Virus record (IMG/VR): IMGVR_UViG_3300028416_000501
Location: 1-64,000 of that record
Direction: 5' to 3' (one strand)
DNA length: 64,000 nucleotides
Source: a virus
Under the pieces are notes generated by a model. That model was given only the letters and a program-made list of their open reading frames with translations, did no database searches and was not told the DNA's origin. Of the stretch, positions 41,687 through 49,535 are shown piece by piece. The first letter of the stretch is position 1. Each line of letters begins with the position of its first letter. The position numbers and the translations under genes are program-made.

Positions 41687-42300
41687 TAATTTATATTTCA
41701 ATAGGACTAATTTTTGCACTATCAGTACTTACAGTGTATTCACTAATACAACTAGGTAAAAACAACATATTAACTTTTTTCTTAATTCCGTTGGCCCTTG
41801 TTGCAAGTATATTCACAGGTTATACACTTTTTGCATTACAAGGAACACCAATTGACGACATGCCAGAAGGTCAAGTAGAAGTTATTTGGGTAGAGATACA
41901 GAAGCCTAATATATACTTTTTAGTTAGACCAGCAGGTGAAACACAACCAGTTTATCACCGTATTCCATACACTAACAAAAATGCAGATAAAATGGCAGAA
42001 CTTCAGAAAAAAGCAGATGGCGGCAGACCAGTAACTGGTGAGTTTAAAGAAATGGAAACCGGCAAAACTGATTTAAGTAGAAACGAAGATATACGCTTTG
42101 ATGAAATAGAAAGAAGTCCATTGCCTACAAAGAAACCAGTACTCAGAGATATGGGAGTTGATGAGAACTTAATTAACGAAATACACAATCAAGATGTAGG
42201 TGATAATACTGCTAGAGATTACAGTCCAATAGGCAGTAATATTATTGATCCCGAAGAAAGTATGAAATCTTGTGATACACATTTTGGTTGCGGACCATAA
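41683..42300 (+). CDS. Third gene of the channel cassette, membrane-anchored protein
   Basis: 205 aa, ATGA overlap with the TolR-like gene. Two membrane helices (about 2-22 and 30-52) are followed by a soluble region with a strand pair (VEVIWVEIQKPNIYFLVRP) and a long charged disordered tail ending in CDTHFGCGP. No homologue is recognised. Gene coupling makes it a likely part of the same membrane complex. Confidence 0.65.
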   Translation: MIIYISIGLIFALSVLTVYSLIQLGKNNILTFFLIPLALVASIFTGYTLFALQGTPIDDMPEGQVEVIWVEIQKPNIYFLVRPAGETQPVYHRIPYTNKNADKMAELQKKADGGRPVTGEFKEMETGKTDLSRNEDIRFDEIERSPLPTKKPVLRDMGVDENLINEIHNQDVGDNTARDYSPIGSNIIDPEESMKSCDTHFGCGP

Positions 42301-42306
42301 TAATTA

Positions 42307-42405
42307 ATGGAATACTGGCGTATATATAGAAATATGCGTAGAAATGGATATACAAAAGAAGCGGCTAGGGCCTGGATTTATGTATTAAAAGAACAATTAA
42401 TTTAA
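42307..42405 (+). CDS. Tiny basic protein, 32 aa
   Basis: ATG 6 bases after the previous stop. The 32 residues (start MEYWRIYRNMRRNGYTKEAA) form one basic amphipathic helix. The frame is intact and ends just before the terminator. No ribosome site is strong, so the call is moderate. Confidence 0.45.
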   Translation: MEYWRIYRNMRRNGYTKEAARAWIYVLKEQLI

Positions 42406-42416
42406 ATTATTTTACA

Positions 42417-42441
42417 AACCCTTGTTTTGCAAGGGTTTTTT
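42417..42441 (+). terminator. Rho-independent terminator
   Basis: Stem AACCCTTG (42417-42424) / CAAGGGTT (42430-42437), 5-base loop, then a T tract. It is very similar to the terminator at 24641 and is likewise followed within 20 bases by a palindrome-containing promoter. Confidence 0.85.
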
Positions 42442-42455
42442 CTTGAACAAAAAGG

Positions 42456-42484
42456 TTGACAACCAAGACATCTTGTCGTATAGT
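42456..42484 (+). promoter_or_regulatory. Sigma70-type promoter with internal palindrome
   Basis: AAAAGG-TTGACA (42456-42461), 17-base spacer, TATAGT (42479-42484). CAAGA-CA-TCTTG (42464-42475) lies in the spacer. Confidence 0.8.
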
Positions 42485-42518
42485 ATTAGTATAAGTTAGT
42501 TAAACAGAAAGATACAAT

Positions 42519-42761
42519 ATGTCAAATTATGCAACATTACAAGAATCAATTAACACTGCAACTTTTAACTCAGAAAACTGGAATGCTGATGGTAGCATTA
42601 ACTGGAGTTTTGTTGACGCAGATGCGTTTGATGAGTGTAATAAATTGTTTGACGGAACAGCATTGTTTTACGAAGCATTTGATGAAATCGTAACAAATAT
42701 GCGTAATGAAATGCGTGAAGAAGCGGTATCAGAAGCACGTTTTGAAATGGCAATATCTTAA
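42519..42761 (+). CDS. Small acidic protein, paralogue of next gene
   Basis: 80 aa, first gene after a palindrome-type promoter. WNADGSINWSFVDADAFDECN corresponds to NENNEVNWNYVDADMHLDG in the gene at 42829, so the two are diverged copies. Acidic and helical. The function is unknown; early expression is likely. Confidence 0.7.
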   Translation: MSNYATLQESINTATFNSENWNADGSINWSFVDADAFDECNKLFDGTALFYEAFDEIVTNMRNEMREEAVSEARFEMAIS

Positions 42762-42769
42762 TAAAAAGG

Positions 42770-42798
42770 TTGACAACAGCAAGAAGTCTTGCTATAAT
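42770..42798 (+). promoter_or_regulatory. Sigma70-type promoter with internal palindrome
   Basis: TTGACA (42770-42775), 17-base spacer, TATAAT (42793-42798). The spacer holds GCAAGA-AG-TCTTGC (42779-42792). No terminator separates it from the previous gene. Confidence 0.85.
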
Positions 42799-42828
42799 AG
42801 TAGTATAAATTAACAAGGAGAACCAAAT

Positions 42829-43065
42829 ATGTTAGACACAAAATTTATCCAAGCATTTGAAAAAGCTGCAACAAACCCAGAAAACATTGATGAGAACAAT
42901 GAAGTTAATTGGAACTACGTTGATGCAGATATGCACTTAGATGGTTTTGCTGATAAGATTGGTGAAAACTACTTGAGCTGGTTTAATGACATGGCTGATC
43001 AGTTTGAATTAAATCAAGCTGCAGATCGTTTGGAAGTTTTGAAAACAGATTATTTGGGACAATAA
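42829..43065 (+). CDS. Small acidic protein, paralogue of previous gene
   Basis: 78 aa, strongly acidic, sharing the N-x-V/I-N-W-x-(Y/F)-V-D-A-D block with the gene at 42519. An AAGGAG site precedes it. Tandem duplication together with its promoter is suggested by the similar upstream regions. The function is unknown. Confidence 0.7.
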   Translation: MLDTKFIQAFEKAATNPENIDENNEVNWNYVDADMHLDGFADKIGENYLSWFNDMADQFELNQAADRLEVLKTDYLGQ

Positions 43066-43068
43066 TTG

Positions 43069-43518
43069 ATGAACTATATTGAGATAACAGGCGGCAAAAA
43101 AAGCCAACAAGACAAGATACGCACAATGGTAGAGTTTTGTATTAAAAAACTTATGCCTCGTATGAAAACTCTTAATATTGAAGTTAAAGTTACTCGCATC
43201 AAAGGTGATGCTGAAGGCTATTGTTTGCGTGAGTCAGACAGAGATTTTGAAATTGAAGTAGATAGCAGATTACCATTGCGTAAGATGTTAGAAACAGTTG
43301 CACACGAAATGGTACATGTCAAACAGTATGCTAGGCGTGAAATGAATGACTGGCAGTACAAAGAAGTGTACTATAAATGGAAAGGAACATATGTTCCTGA
43401 TTCAACCGACTATTGGGATTTGCCTTGGGAGATTGAAGCTAACGGTAGAGAAGTTGGATTGTTTATTCGTTGGGCTCAACAGTATGGATGGGCAGGCAAA
43501 GAGTGGACACAAATTTAA
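43069..43518 (+). CDS. Zinc metalloprotease-like protein (HExxH)
   Basis: 149 aa from ATG 43069; an in-frame TTG at 43066 is the alternative. VAHEMVHVKQYARRE carries the HExxH zinc motif, and PWEIEANGREVG supplies a likely third ligand (Glu) in the E-x-x-A arrangement. It resembles SprT-like or other small phage zincins. The substrate is unknown. Confidence 0.75.
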   Translation: MNYIEITGGKKSQQDKIRTMVEFCIKKLMPRMKTLNIEVKVTRIKGDAEGYCLRESDRDFEIEVDSRLPLRKMLETVAHEMVHVKQYARREMNDWQYKEVYYKWKGTYVPDSTDYWDLPWEIEANGREVGLFIRWAQQYGWAGKEWTQI

Positions 43519-43733
43519 TTTAGTGTAACTTCTTTAACACCTTGTAGTTTTAATAAGAAATACTCCTTCTGGGAGTATTTTTTTTGAATCCAAATTGCAT
43601 GTCTTGGATCAGCACCATATTTAAATATAGTCATTTCGTAGTAATATCCAACAATTAGATTACCACTAGTCATACGTTTTGGCCACCAAGCAAACACTCT
43701 GTTAACTGTATCGGGTCTTCGTATTATTCCCAT
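43515..43733 (-). CDS. Small protein at 3' end of the minus-strand operon
   Basis: 72 aa. Its ATG shares one base with the stop of the radical SAM gene upstream (TAATG), so it is translationally coupled. Trp/Tyr-rich (RVFAWWPKRMTSGNLIVGYYYEM), predicted beta strands. A hairpin with a T tract lies within its 3' part, and it converges with the metalloprotease gene by a few bases. No family is recognised. Confidence 0.6.
   Translation of the reverse strand: MGIIRRPDTVNRVFAWWPKRMTSGNLIVGYYYEMTIFKYGADPRHAIWIQKKYSQKEYFLLKLQGVKEVTLN
43558..43585 (+). terminator. Rho-independent terminator for the plus strand
   Basis: Stem AAATACTCC (43558-43566) / GGAGTATTT (43572-43580), 5-base loop, then five T. 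It ends plus-strand transcription from the metalloprotease unit inside the coding region of the converging minus gene. Confidence 0.8.
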
Positions 43734-44899
43734 TATTTAAAAGTTTCGTCGCCTGGAAATAGAGGCATTTTTGTTCCTGCTCTACGCTTAGGAATTTTAC
43801 TATCAGCACTACTTACACATGCACCTGTTGTACATAATGCAGGACCATCAAACAACTTAAATCCTGTTTCAATGTTGCCCAAAGGTTGATCCATACAACT
43901 GTAAGAACGCTTAACACTACCATCAGGTTCACGTATAATTATGCTACGGTATCCGCTACTACATTCCCATCCTTTAAACTTATTAAAGTCAAATGCGTTG
44001 AATCGTTCTGCTTGGTCCATGTACCACGGCTCGCCATCTTCATCTCTGAATTCTACTTGCATGTGCCAAGGAACTTTTGCAGTTTGCTTTCTATATTCAT
44101 CTTCTTGATCAATTTTAAATGTAGGCTTAGGTCTTGTTACTAATTGTTTTTGTTTAGCCTTAGCTTCTGTATATCCACGTTGCGGCATTCCATTATGCAA
44201 TTTAGCTCGCATCTCATCTGTATAACCGTCTACTACTCTACTTGCAGTTGGATCACTTTGAGGCTTTAGTGTTACATTGATTCCTTGATTGTGAAAGAAC
44301 AATGCGTTTTCATAATATTCATCAAATAATTCTGGAACCATAACCATATTAATAGTTACCTGCACATCATGTTCTTGACATAGTATAAGTTTGTCTGCAA
44401 GATCTTGCATCTTCTCAACTGTGTCAACATGCTCAACATGTAAACTACATGTGATACTAGCACGGTGAAAATGGCTTGCATAATCTACATAGGTTTTAAA
44501 CCATTTCATATTACGACTACAGTTACTTGTCATGTGTACACTTGTATAGTTTGTGTTATGCACATCATCGCTTAGATGTTTCAGCATATCCAAGTACCCA
44601 GGATGAAACGTTGGTTCGCCTCCACTTAAACTAAAATGGAAACTGTTAAATCCACGTTCACGTGCTTGACGTTTAATCTCATCAATAGTTTTTAAATTTA
44701 GCTCTGTAGGTCTATGGTCTTTTCTACTGCTTCTAGCATAAGGCCAACAGTAACTACAGTTGTAGTTACAAAAGCGGCCTAGTAGCCAACTCACAGTGAA
44801 CATGTCTCTGTACAACATATTGCGTTGTCCTACACGAACTAGTTTATCGTACGGTGTTTTAGTGAAGTCGTACTCGCTCCATTTTAAATCATTTGTCAT
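43733..44899 (-). CDS. Radical SAM enzyme with C-terminal SPASM-like domain
   Basis: 388 aa, of a different subfamily from most neighbours. The core motif CNYNCSYC (C44, C48, C51) is near the start with no N-terminal twitch. SLSGGEPTFHP gives the SAM motif. A C-terminal unit (FKGWECSSGYRSI ... YSCMDQPLGNI ... CTTGACVSSAD) has five or more cysteines spaced like an auxiliary-cluster domain, and the same unit occurs alone at 47043. The substrate is unknown. Confidence 0.9.
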   Translation of the reverse strand: MTNDLKWSEYDFTKTPYDKLVRVGQRNMLYRDMFTVSWLLGRFCNYNCSYCWPYARSSRKDHRPTELNLKTIDEIKRQARERGFNSFHFSLSGGEPTFHPGYLDMLKHLSDDVHNTNYTSVHMTSNCSRNMKWFKTYVDYASHFHRASITCSLHVEHVDTVEKMQDLADKLILCQEHDVQVTINMVMVPELFDEYYENALFFHNQGINVTLKPQSDPTASRVVDGYTDEMRAKLHNGMPQRGYTEAKAKQKQLVTRPKPTFKIDQEDEYRKQTAKVPWHMQVEFRDEDGEPWYMDQAERFNAFDFNKFKGWECSSGYRSIIIREPDGSVKRSYSCMDQPLGNIETGFKLFDGPALCTTGACVSSADSKIPKRRAGTKMPLFPGDETFK

Positions 44900-45752
44900 T
44901 ATTGTAATTCTTCGTTATATAGTTTACCCATGTATTTATACCTTGCTTAGTGCTGTACATTTTCTCGTCAGGCTTAATGTTTTTAAAATCTTCTAAATTA
45001 AAATAAAAGAATGTTGTTTTTGTTTCTAACCATTTCTCAATTAAACCTGCTAATATGGAGTGTGTTTCATTTGTAAAATGTGCAGGCCTAACATCGTAAG
45101 ATGGGAACAGATCTTTATCCCATCCTAATATTGTATTTTCAAATTTAACAAGATCAAGCAATGAATGTACTTCTGGTCTTAGTATATTTTCATTTGTATT
45201 AGGATCATACCAATGAAATCCTTTTATAATCTTAGCGTCTGGTCTTAGTCTTGTAACCTTATCCAATATTAGTTTGGCAAATGTATTTTCTCTTTCTGTA
45301 AATCCATTATGCACATGAAGTTCATGCCAGTTTGCTATTTTTGAATACATATGATGTTTGTACATTGAATTGTCATCTTTGAGTTTTGCATATTTATTAG
45401 CCTCATTATTTGCCATTTCTATACTAGTCGAATGAGCATTATCATCATTTGGCCCACGATTATCTTCTTCCCAATAATCATGCATAAAGGTTAATCTATT
45501 GTTTGAATTTGTTAATACAAAGATAACTTGCTCATACTGTTGATGATACTTTTCAAACTGCATAAAACTGTAATATAAATCAGTTCCACCAAGTCCATAC
45601 GAATCCGCATCTAGTAGATCTATCCATGTTTTAAAAATACTATTATTAAATAAATTAATTTGCCTCTGAGTTTCCATGATTGATTGGTGCGGTACTATGA
45701 CTTTGCTTTCTGCAAAACTATCTCCAAATACACCTATTTTTTTACTGAACAT
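44889..45752 (-). CDS. SGNH-hydrolase-like protein
   Basis: 287 aa. KIGVFGDSFAES is the classic GDS nucleophile motif. YGLGGTDLYYSF matches the Gly block, FVLTNSNNRLTF the Asn block, and HFTNETH near the C-terminus may provide the catalytic His. It lies between radical SAM genes with 1- and 11-base junctions. Esterase or acyl transferase activity on a modified product is possible. Confidence 0.75.
   Translation of the reverse strand: MFSKKIGVFGDSFAESKVIVPHQSIMETQRQINLFNNSIFKTWIDLLDADSYGLGGTDLYYSFMQFEKYHQQYEQVIFVLTNSNNRLTFMHDYWEEDNRGPNDDNAHSTSIEMANNEANKYAKLKDDNSMYKHHMYSKIANWHELHVHNGFTERENTFAKLILDKVTRLRPDAKIIKGFHWYDPNTNENILRPEVHSLLDLVKFENTILGWDKDLFPSYDVRPAHFTNETHSILAGLIEKWLETKTTFFYFNLEDFKNIKPDEKMYSTKQGINTWVNYITKNYNNDK
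44932..44940 (-). promoter_or_regulatory. Candidate late promoter box, minus strand (TATAAATAC)
   Basis: Reads TATAAATAC on the minus strand, an exact T4 late -10 match, inside the 3' end of the SGNH gene and 32 bases before the radical SAM ATG at 44899. Confidence 0.45.
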
Positions 45753-47053
45753 TATTTTTTCTTATCCATATCTGTTATAGTTTCATTAAATTTAGTAAAT
45801 GCCTCATATTTTTTATCATGCTTGTTATTATCAATACAAGACTGTAACCAACTAATTGCACCATTGATATGTGTTTCAAACATAAACCTTCGTTTAGTTT
45901 CACGTCTTTCGGGGGTCTTTAAGCTATCAAATACCCGTTTTAAGCCGTCTATTCCAGTTTGTAGTTGTTCAGGGCTTAGTACATTAGCATGCAAGAAATC
46001 AGGCCATTGTACGCGGCTTGTATGCCAATTTACCCCTAATTCATATACAATAGCTTCAGCTGTAGCACCTAATTCCATAGCATTCATGCCACTTATACAG
46101 GTAGTTCCTTTAATAACATCTAAGTTATCAAGCTCTCGTTTAACTAATTCAATATTGCTTTTTAATAAATCCCAATCAGATCCTCTACGAATCATATGAT
46201 TAAGATCTTTGTGTCCATCAATACTAATAGTTAATTTAATACTTTTAAATTTTTTCCATAAGTCTATTACATTAGTTTTACCTAGTTTCATAATACTTAA
46301 ATTTGTACTATATTTTAATGTAACATTTTCTGGATGTTTAACACTTTCCAATACACGATAATGTATTGGATCCATTAATGGCTCACCGCCAGCAAATTCT
46401 AATTCATCAACATGTTCCATGAGTTCAACTAGGTGCCCAACAAATTTCTCATCTTTTTCATACAAGTTCATTACTCGAGACGTACGAAGGTTGTTACTAT
46501 CTACAATCTGATCAATATATTTTTGATCTCCTGCACTATAAAATTTAGAAACATTATCCCAATCTGTTACCCACTTTGAACTGTCTTTTGGCCAACACAT
46601 TCTACATTTAAAATTACATACATTACTAAGTTTTAATTCTAGTAAAGGTATTTTAAATTCTACTTCTCTGTTAATTAAATAATGCTTTACATTTTCTCTG
46701 TAAATTTCTTTATCCATTAAATCAGTAAGTCTGTTTAAACGTAAACTAACGATTTCATTATCTTCCATCTTCCAACAATTATTACATTGTGTTGGTTTTT
46801 CTCCAACAATAAGAGCATCACGTATTTCGTTCATGTATTCACTATGCCAGTAATCTTTTAAATCAAAGTCTGTATTCTTTACATTAGGATTTCCATCTTC
46901 GGGTGGTTGTGCTCTACAACAAAGTTTTATCTCACCATGTGGCATTGTACTAATATGTGAAAATGGTAATGGACAAAATGTATCCTTTGTTACAGGTAAT
47001 CCTGCTAATTTAGATTCAGCTCTATCTTTAAATGTATTGTAATTATTCTTCAT
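45752..47053 (-). CDS. Radical SAM enzyme, N-terminal twitch type
   Basis: 433 aa. N-terminal cysteines C27, C45-C46 and C90-x2-C93, then core CNFKCRMC (C146, C150, C153) and EFAGGEPLMDP. The C-terminal tail YEAFTKFNETITDMD aligns with the tails of its paralogues. It overlaps the SPASM-like gene upstream by 11 bases. The enzyme would generate a 5'-deoxyadenosyl radical; the substrate is unknown. Confidence 0.9.
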   Translation of the reverse strand: MKNNYNTFKDRAESKLAGLPVTKDTFCPLPFSHISTMPHGEIKLCCRAQPPEDGNPNVKNTDFDLKDYWHSEYMNEIRDALIVGEKPTQCNNCWKMEDNEIVSLRLNRLTDLMDKEIYRENVKHYLINREVEFKIPLLELKLSNVCNFKCRMCWPKDSSKWVTDWDNVSKFYSAGDQKYIDQIVDSNNLRTSRVMNLYEKDEKFVGHLVELMEHVDELEFAGGEPLMDPIHYRVLESVKHPENVTLKYSTNLSIMKLGKTNVIDLWKKFKSIKLTISIDGHKDLNHMIRRGSDWDLLKSNIELVKRELDNLDVIKGTTCISGMNAMELGATAEAIVYELGVNWHTSRVQWPDFLHANVLSPEQLQTGIDGLKRVFDSLKTPERRETKRRFMFETHINGAISWLQSCIDNNKHDKKYEAFTKFNETITDMDKKK

Positions 47054-47375
47054 CTTTGCCTATCCGTAATCTGTGTACGTGTTCTGGTAATGCCTTTGAT
47101 AATTGTACATCTGCAGAACAAATACATCTGGGCTTATTACATATAATAGTTTCTTTAGGCATTTCAAATCCATCATAAATATTTCCCAACTTACCGCCTA
47201 CTTTACATATAGCTCTATATACATCACCTGTATTGCTTATAGTAATATTTTGCACGCCTGCCCAACATTCCCAACCACGGAAATCATTCTCATCGCGAGC
47301 CATAACACTATTTGCATTATCTTCTTCGCTTGTACCATCCTTGTAGTGTACAATAATATTTTTAAAATTGCTCAT
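47043..47375 (-). CDS. Stand-alone SPASM-like auxiliary-cluster domain
   Basis: 110 aa with no radical SAM core. FRGWECWAGVQNITI...YRAICKVGGKLGNI...CNKPRCICSAD parallels the C-terminal unit of the enzyme at 43733 (FKGWEC...YSCMDQPLGNI...CTTGACVSSAD). It probably binds an Fe-S cluster in trans. A natural partner would be the core-only enzyme at 49528. Overlaps on both sides (14 and 11 bases) indicate coupled expression. Confidence 0.75.
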   Translation of the reverse strand: MSNFKNIIVHYKDGTSEEDNANSVMARDENDFRGWECWAGVQNITISNTGDVYRAICKVGGKLGNIYDGFEMPKETIICNKPRCICSADVQLSKALPEHVHRLRIGKDEE

Positions 47376-48597
47376 AAAATTCCTTAAATGTCTGATGGAA
47401 TTTTTCTTTTCTTATTGAATCTAATTCAAAATTTTGTTGTGTAAAATTATTCCATTCTTTTGGATCTGGTCGTCGACTATACATGTACTCCACTGCATTA
47501 GCAATCCATTTAGATTTAGTATCTCTATACTTTGTGCTGATAATATTTTTTATATGTTGAGGCATTATGTGTATAGCATGCTGGCCTACATTTACATAAT
47601 GATTGGGCGGTATGTTAGTGTTTCCTTCTATAAAATCTGCAAATTCTAAATTAGAAAATTCTTTATAAATTTCTTCTAAATAGAATATATTAAATACGCT
47701 TATAGCAGGGTCTAAAGTAGAAAAATATTTCTCAACATTGTTTAATTTTTGAAATTTAACTAGATTATTTCTTACTTCTTCCCAATTAGCTAATTTACGC
47801 TGGTAGTTAAATCTCTCATCAATATCATCTATACTTAATGCAAAGTTTACTTTCTTAAAATTATTATATAGGTCAAAGTTTTCTTCAGTAGGAAAGTATG
47901 TTCCGTTTGTATTGTATCCTATTGTTATTTTACTTGTATCTATGTTTGGATGATCAACTAATGCCTGTATTAGTTGAAAATGCTCGGGAACCATAAAAGG
48001 TTCGCCTCCCATAAAATGTAAAAACTCTATCGATTCCATTTCATTAATGTCGTTCCAAATTTTAGGATCATCTATCCAATTACAAGATTGTGTATATTTA
48101 AATGCATTTGAATCTTTAAATTTTACTCCAGGCTGATCTAATTCTGCCGTGTCTTTTGTCCAACTACTACTACCATGCACACCGCATATTCTACATTTTA
48201 AGTTACATCTATTTCCTGGTTTTATTTCTAACCATTTTAATTTCATATCTGGATATTTTCCAGTTTGCATAAATTCTTCAGTTGTGCCTCTGCTCCATGC
48301 ACTCGTTGAGAATTTTGCTCTAATTTCTGGATCTTCCCAACATTGGTGACATGCAGGGTGCTTTTCGTTACGTTTAAAACTCTCCATAAATTCAAATCTT
48401 ACTGGATCGTTGTATACTTCTTGTATTGTTTTATTACTAATATTTAAATCAAAAGGATCTCCCATGCAGCAAGGTCTTATTGATCCATTAGTTTCAACTG
48501 CCATATGCATAAATGGCAAAGCACAAAAGTTATTACCTGGTTTCTTCAGCCATGTTTTTAAATTATCTGCCACTGTCAAATCCTTTGCTAGTTTCAT
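47362..48597 (-). CDS. Radical SAM enzyme, N-terminal twitch type
   Basis: 411 aa. C25, C43-C44 and C83-x2-C86 form the auxiliary set, CNLKCRIC (C131, C135, C138) the core, and HFMGGEPFM the SAM motif. The C-terminus (WNNFTQQNFELDSIRK...FKEFYEQF) is a version of the shared tail. The start overlaps the upstream SPASM gene by 35 bases. Confidence 0.9.
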   Translation of the reverse strand: MKLAKDLTVADNLKTWLKKPGNNFCALPFMHMAVETNGSIRPCCMGDPFDLNISNKTIQEVYNDPVRFEFMESFKRNEKHPACHQCWEDPEIRAKFSTSAWSRGTTEEFMQTGKYPDMKLKWLEIKPGNRCNLKCRICGVHGSSSWTKDTAELDQPGVKFKDSNAFKYTQSCNWIDDPKIWNDINEMESIEFLHFMGGEPFMVPEHFQLIQALVDHPNIDTSKITIGYNTNGTYFPTEENFDLYNNFKKVNFALSIDDIDERFNYQRKLANWEEVRNNLVKFQKLNNVEKYFSTLDPAISVFNIFYLEEIYKEFSNLEFADFIEGNTNIPPNHYVNVGQHAIHIMPQHIKNIISTKYRDTKSKWIANAVEYMYSRRPDPKEWNNFTQQNFELDSIRKEKFHQTFKEFYEQF

Positions 48598-48919
48598 TAT
48601 AACCTATACCTGGATGATCTTGATTTTTCTTTAGACATAATCGTAAACATGGTTCTGGCAAATCTAATGTTTCATGTCCCTTTAGTATTGCGTTGAATAC
48701 ATCTGATTCATATATTTCTGCCATTGTACTAGTTCTTATATTTAACTTTGACATATCTAAATTATTTTCTTCAGCCCATGCTTCTAAATATTTCCAGTTG
48801 CAACGGGATCCATACAAATTGCAAGGCCTAACATTACCTGAGGATCCTAATTGAATAGGAAATTTCCCACTGTCATCCTTTCTGCATTTAGGGTCTATTA
48901 ATGGGTTAATTTTATACAT
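48563..48919 (-). CDS. SPASM domain encoded separately from its radical SAM core
   Basis: 118 aa from ATG 48919 (a longer frame to 48964 is inside the upstream gene). Cysteines occur in PLIDPKCRKDD, SGNVRPCNLYGSRC and PCLRLCLKK, the layout of a C-terminal SPASM domain (C...G-x-V-R-P-C...C-x-x-x-C). It overlaps the radical SAM core gene by 8 bases in another frame. The two would make one ordinary SPASM enzyme if fused. Confidence 0.8.
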   Translation of the reverse strand: MYKINPLIDPKCRKDDSGKFPIQLGSSGNVRPCNLYGSRCNWKYLEAWAEENNLDMSKLNIRTSTMAEIYESDVFNAILKGHETLDLPEPCLRLCLKKNQDHPGIGYNETSKGFDSGR

Positions 48920-49535
48920 ATGGATTATTCTCCCCTGGTAGCATTCCATAATTATCTTCACCACGCAAACTTACTACAGGATTAAATTTATCAAATCCCA
49001 AATCCATTGCCATTTTCCTAGCAGTATCAACTTGATGTTCGTTGTATTTAAAAATTAAGAATTTCCATTCTAGTTTGGGTCTTCTTTCTTTTGGTATACT
49101 AGTCATCCATTTTACTCCAGTCATTATTTGTTTCCATTTTGAATTTATTCTGTATATATGATTAGTATCTTCTAGACCATCTATACTAAAAGTAAACATA
49201 GAACCTTTCCAATCTTGCTCTGCAGCCGCTTGCCAAAACTTTTCTGGCTTTGCACTGCCATTTGTATGGACTTCTAAGTATTTTCCTGCTTTAATAAAAT
49301 AGTCACAAATTTCTAAAAAATCTGGGTGGTATATTGCATCACCGTAACAACCAACTATCATATACTTGCGGAAGGCTGTAGTATCTGCTATCTTAAATAA
49401 TAACTCTTTATCTAAGTGTCCTGCATCCCATATTTGCTTGCCTTCTGGGTCATGCATTCTCGAACAAGCTGGACATTGTAACACACATTTACTAGTTATT
49501 TCGATTTCTAATTCATCTTTATGTTGATTAAGCAT
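48912..49535 (-). CDS. Radical SAM core protein lacking its SPASM domain
   Basis: 207 aa. CVLQCPAC (C17, C21, C24) binds the SAM cluster. The usual GGEP is replaced by GCYGDAIYHPDF, a form seen in some SPASM-type enzymes. FTFSIDGLEDTNHIYR matches the later strands. The chain ends where an auxiliary domain should begin, and the next gene supplies it in a different frame. Confidence 0.8.
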   Translation of the reverse strand: MLNQHKDELEIEITSKCVLQCPACSRMHDPEGKQIWDAGHLDKELLFKIADTTAFRKYMIVGCYGDAIYHPDFLEICDYFIKAGKYLEVHTNGSAKPEKFWQAAAEQDWKGSMFTFSIDGLEDTNHIYRINSKWKQIMTGVKWMTSIPKERRPKLEWKFLIFKYNEHQVDTARKMAMDLGFDKFNPVVSLRGEDNYGMLPGENNPYV

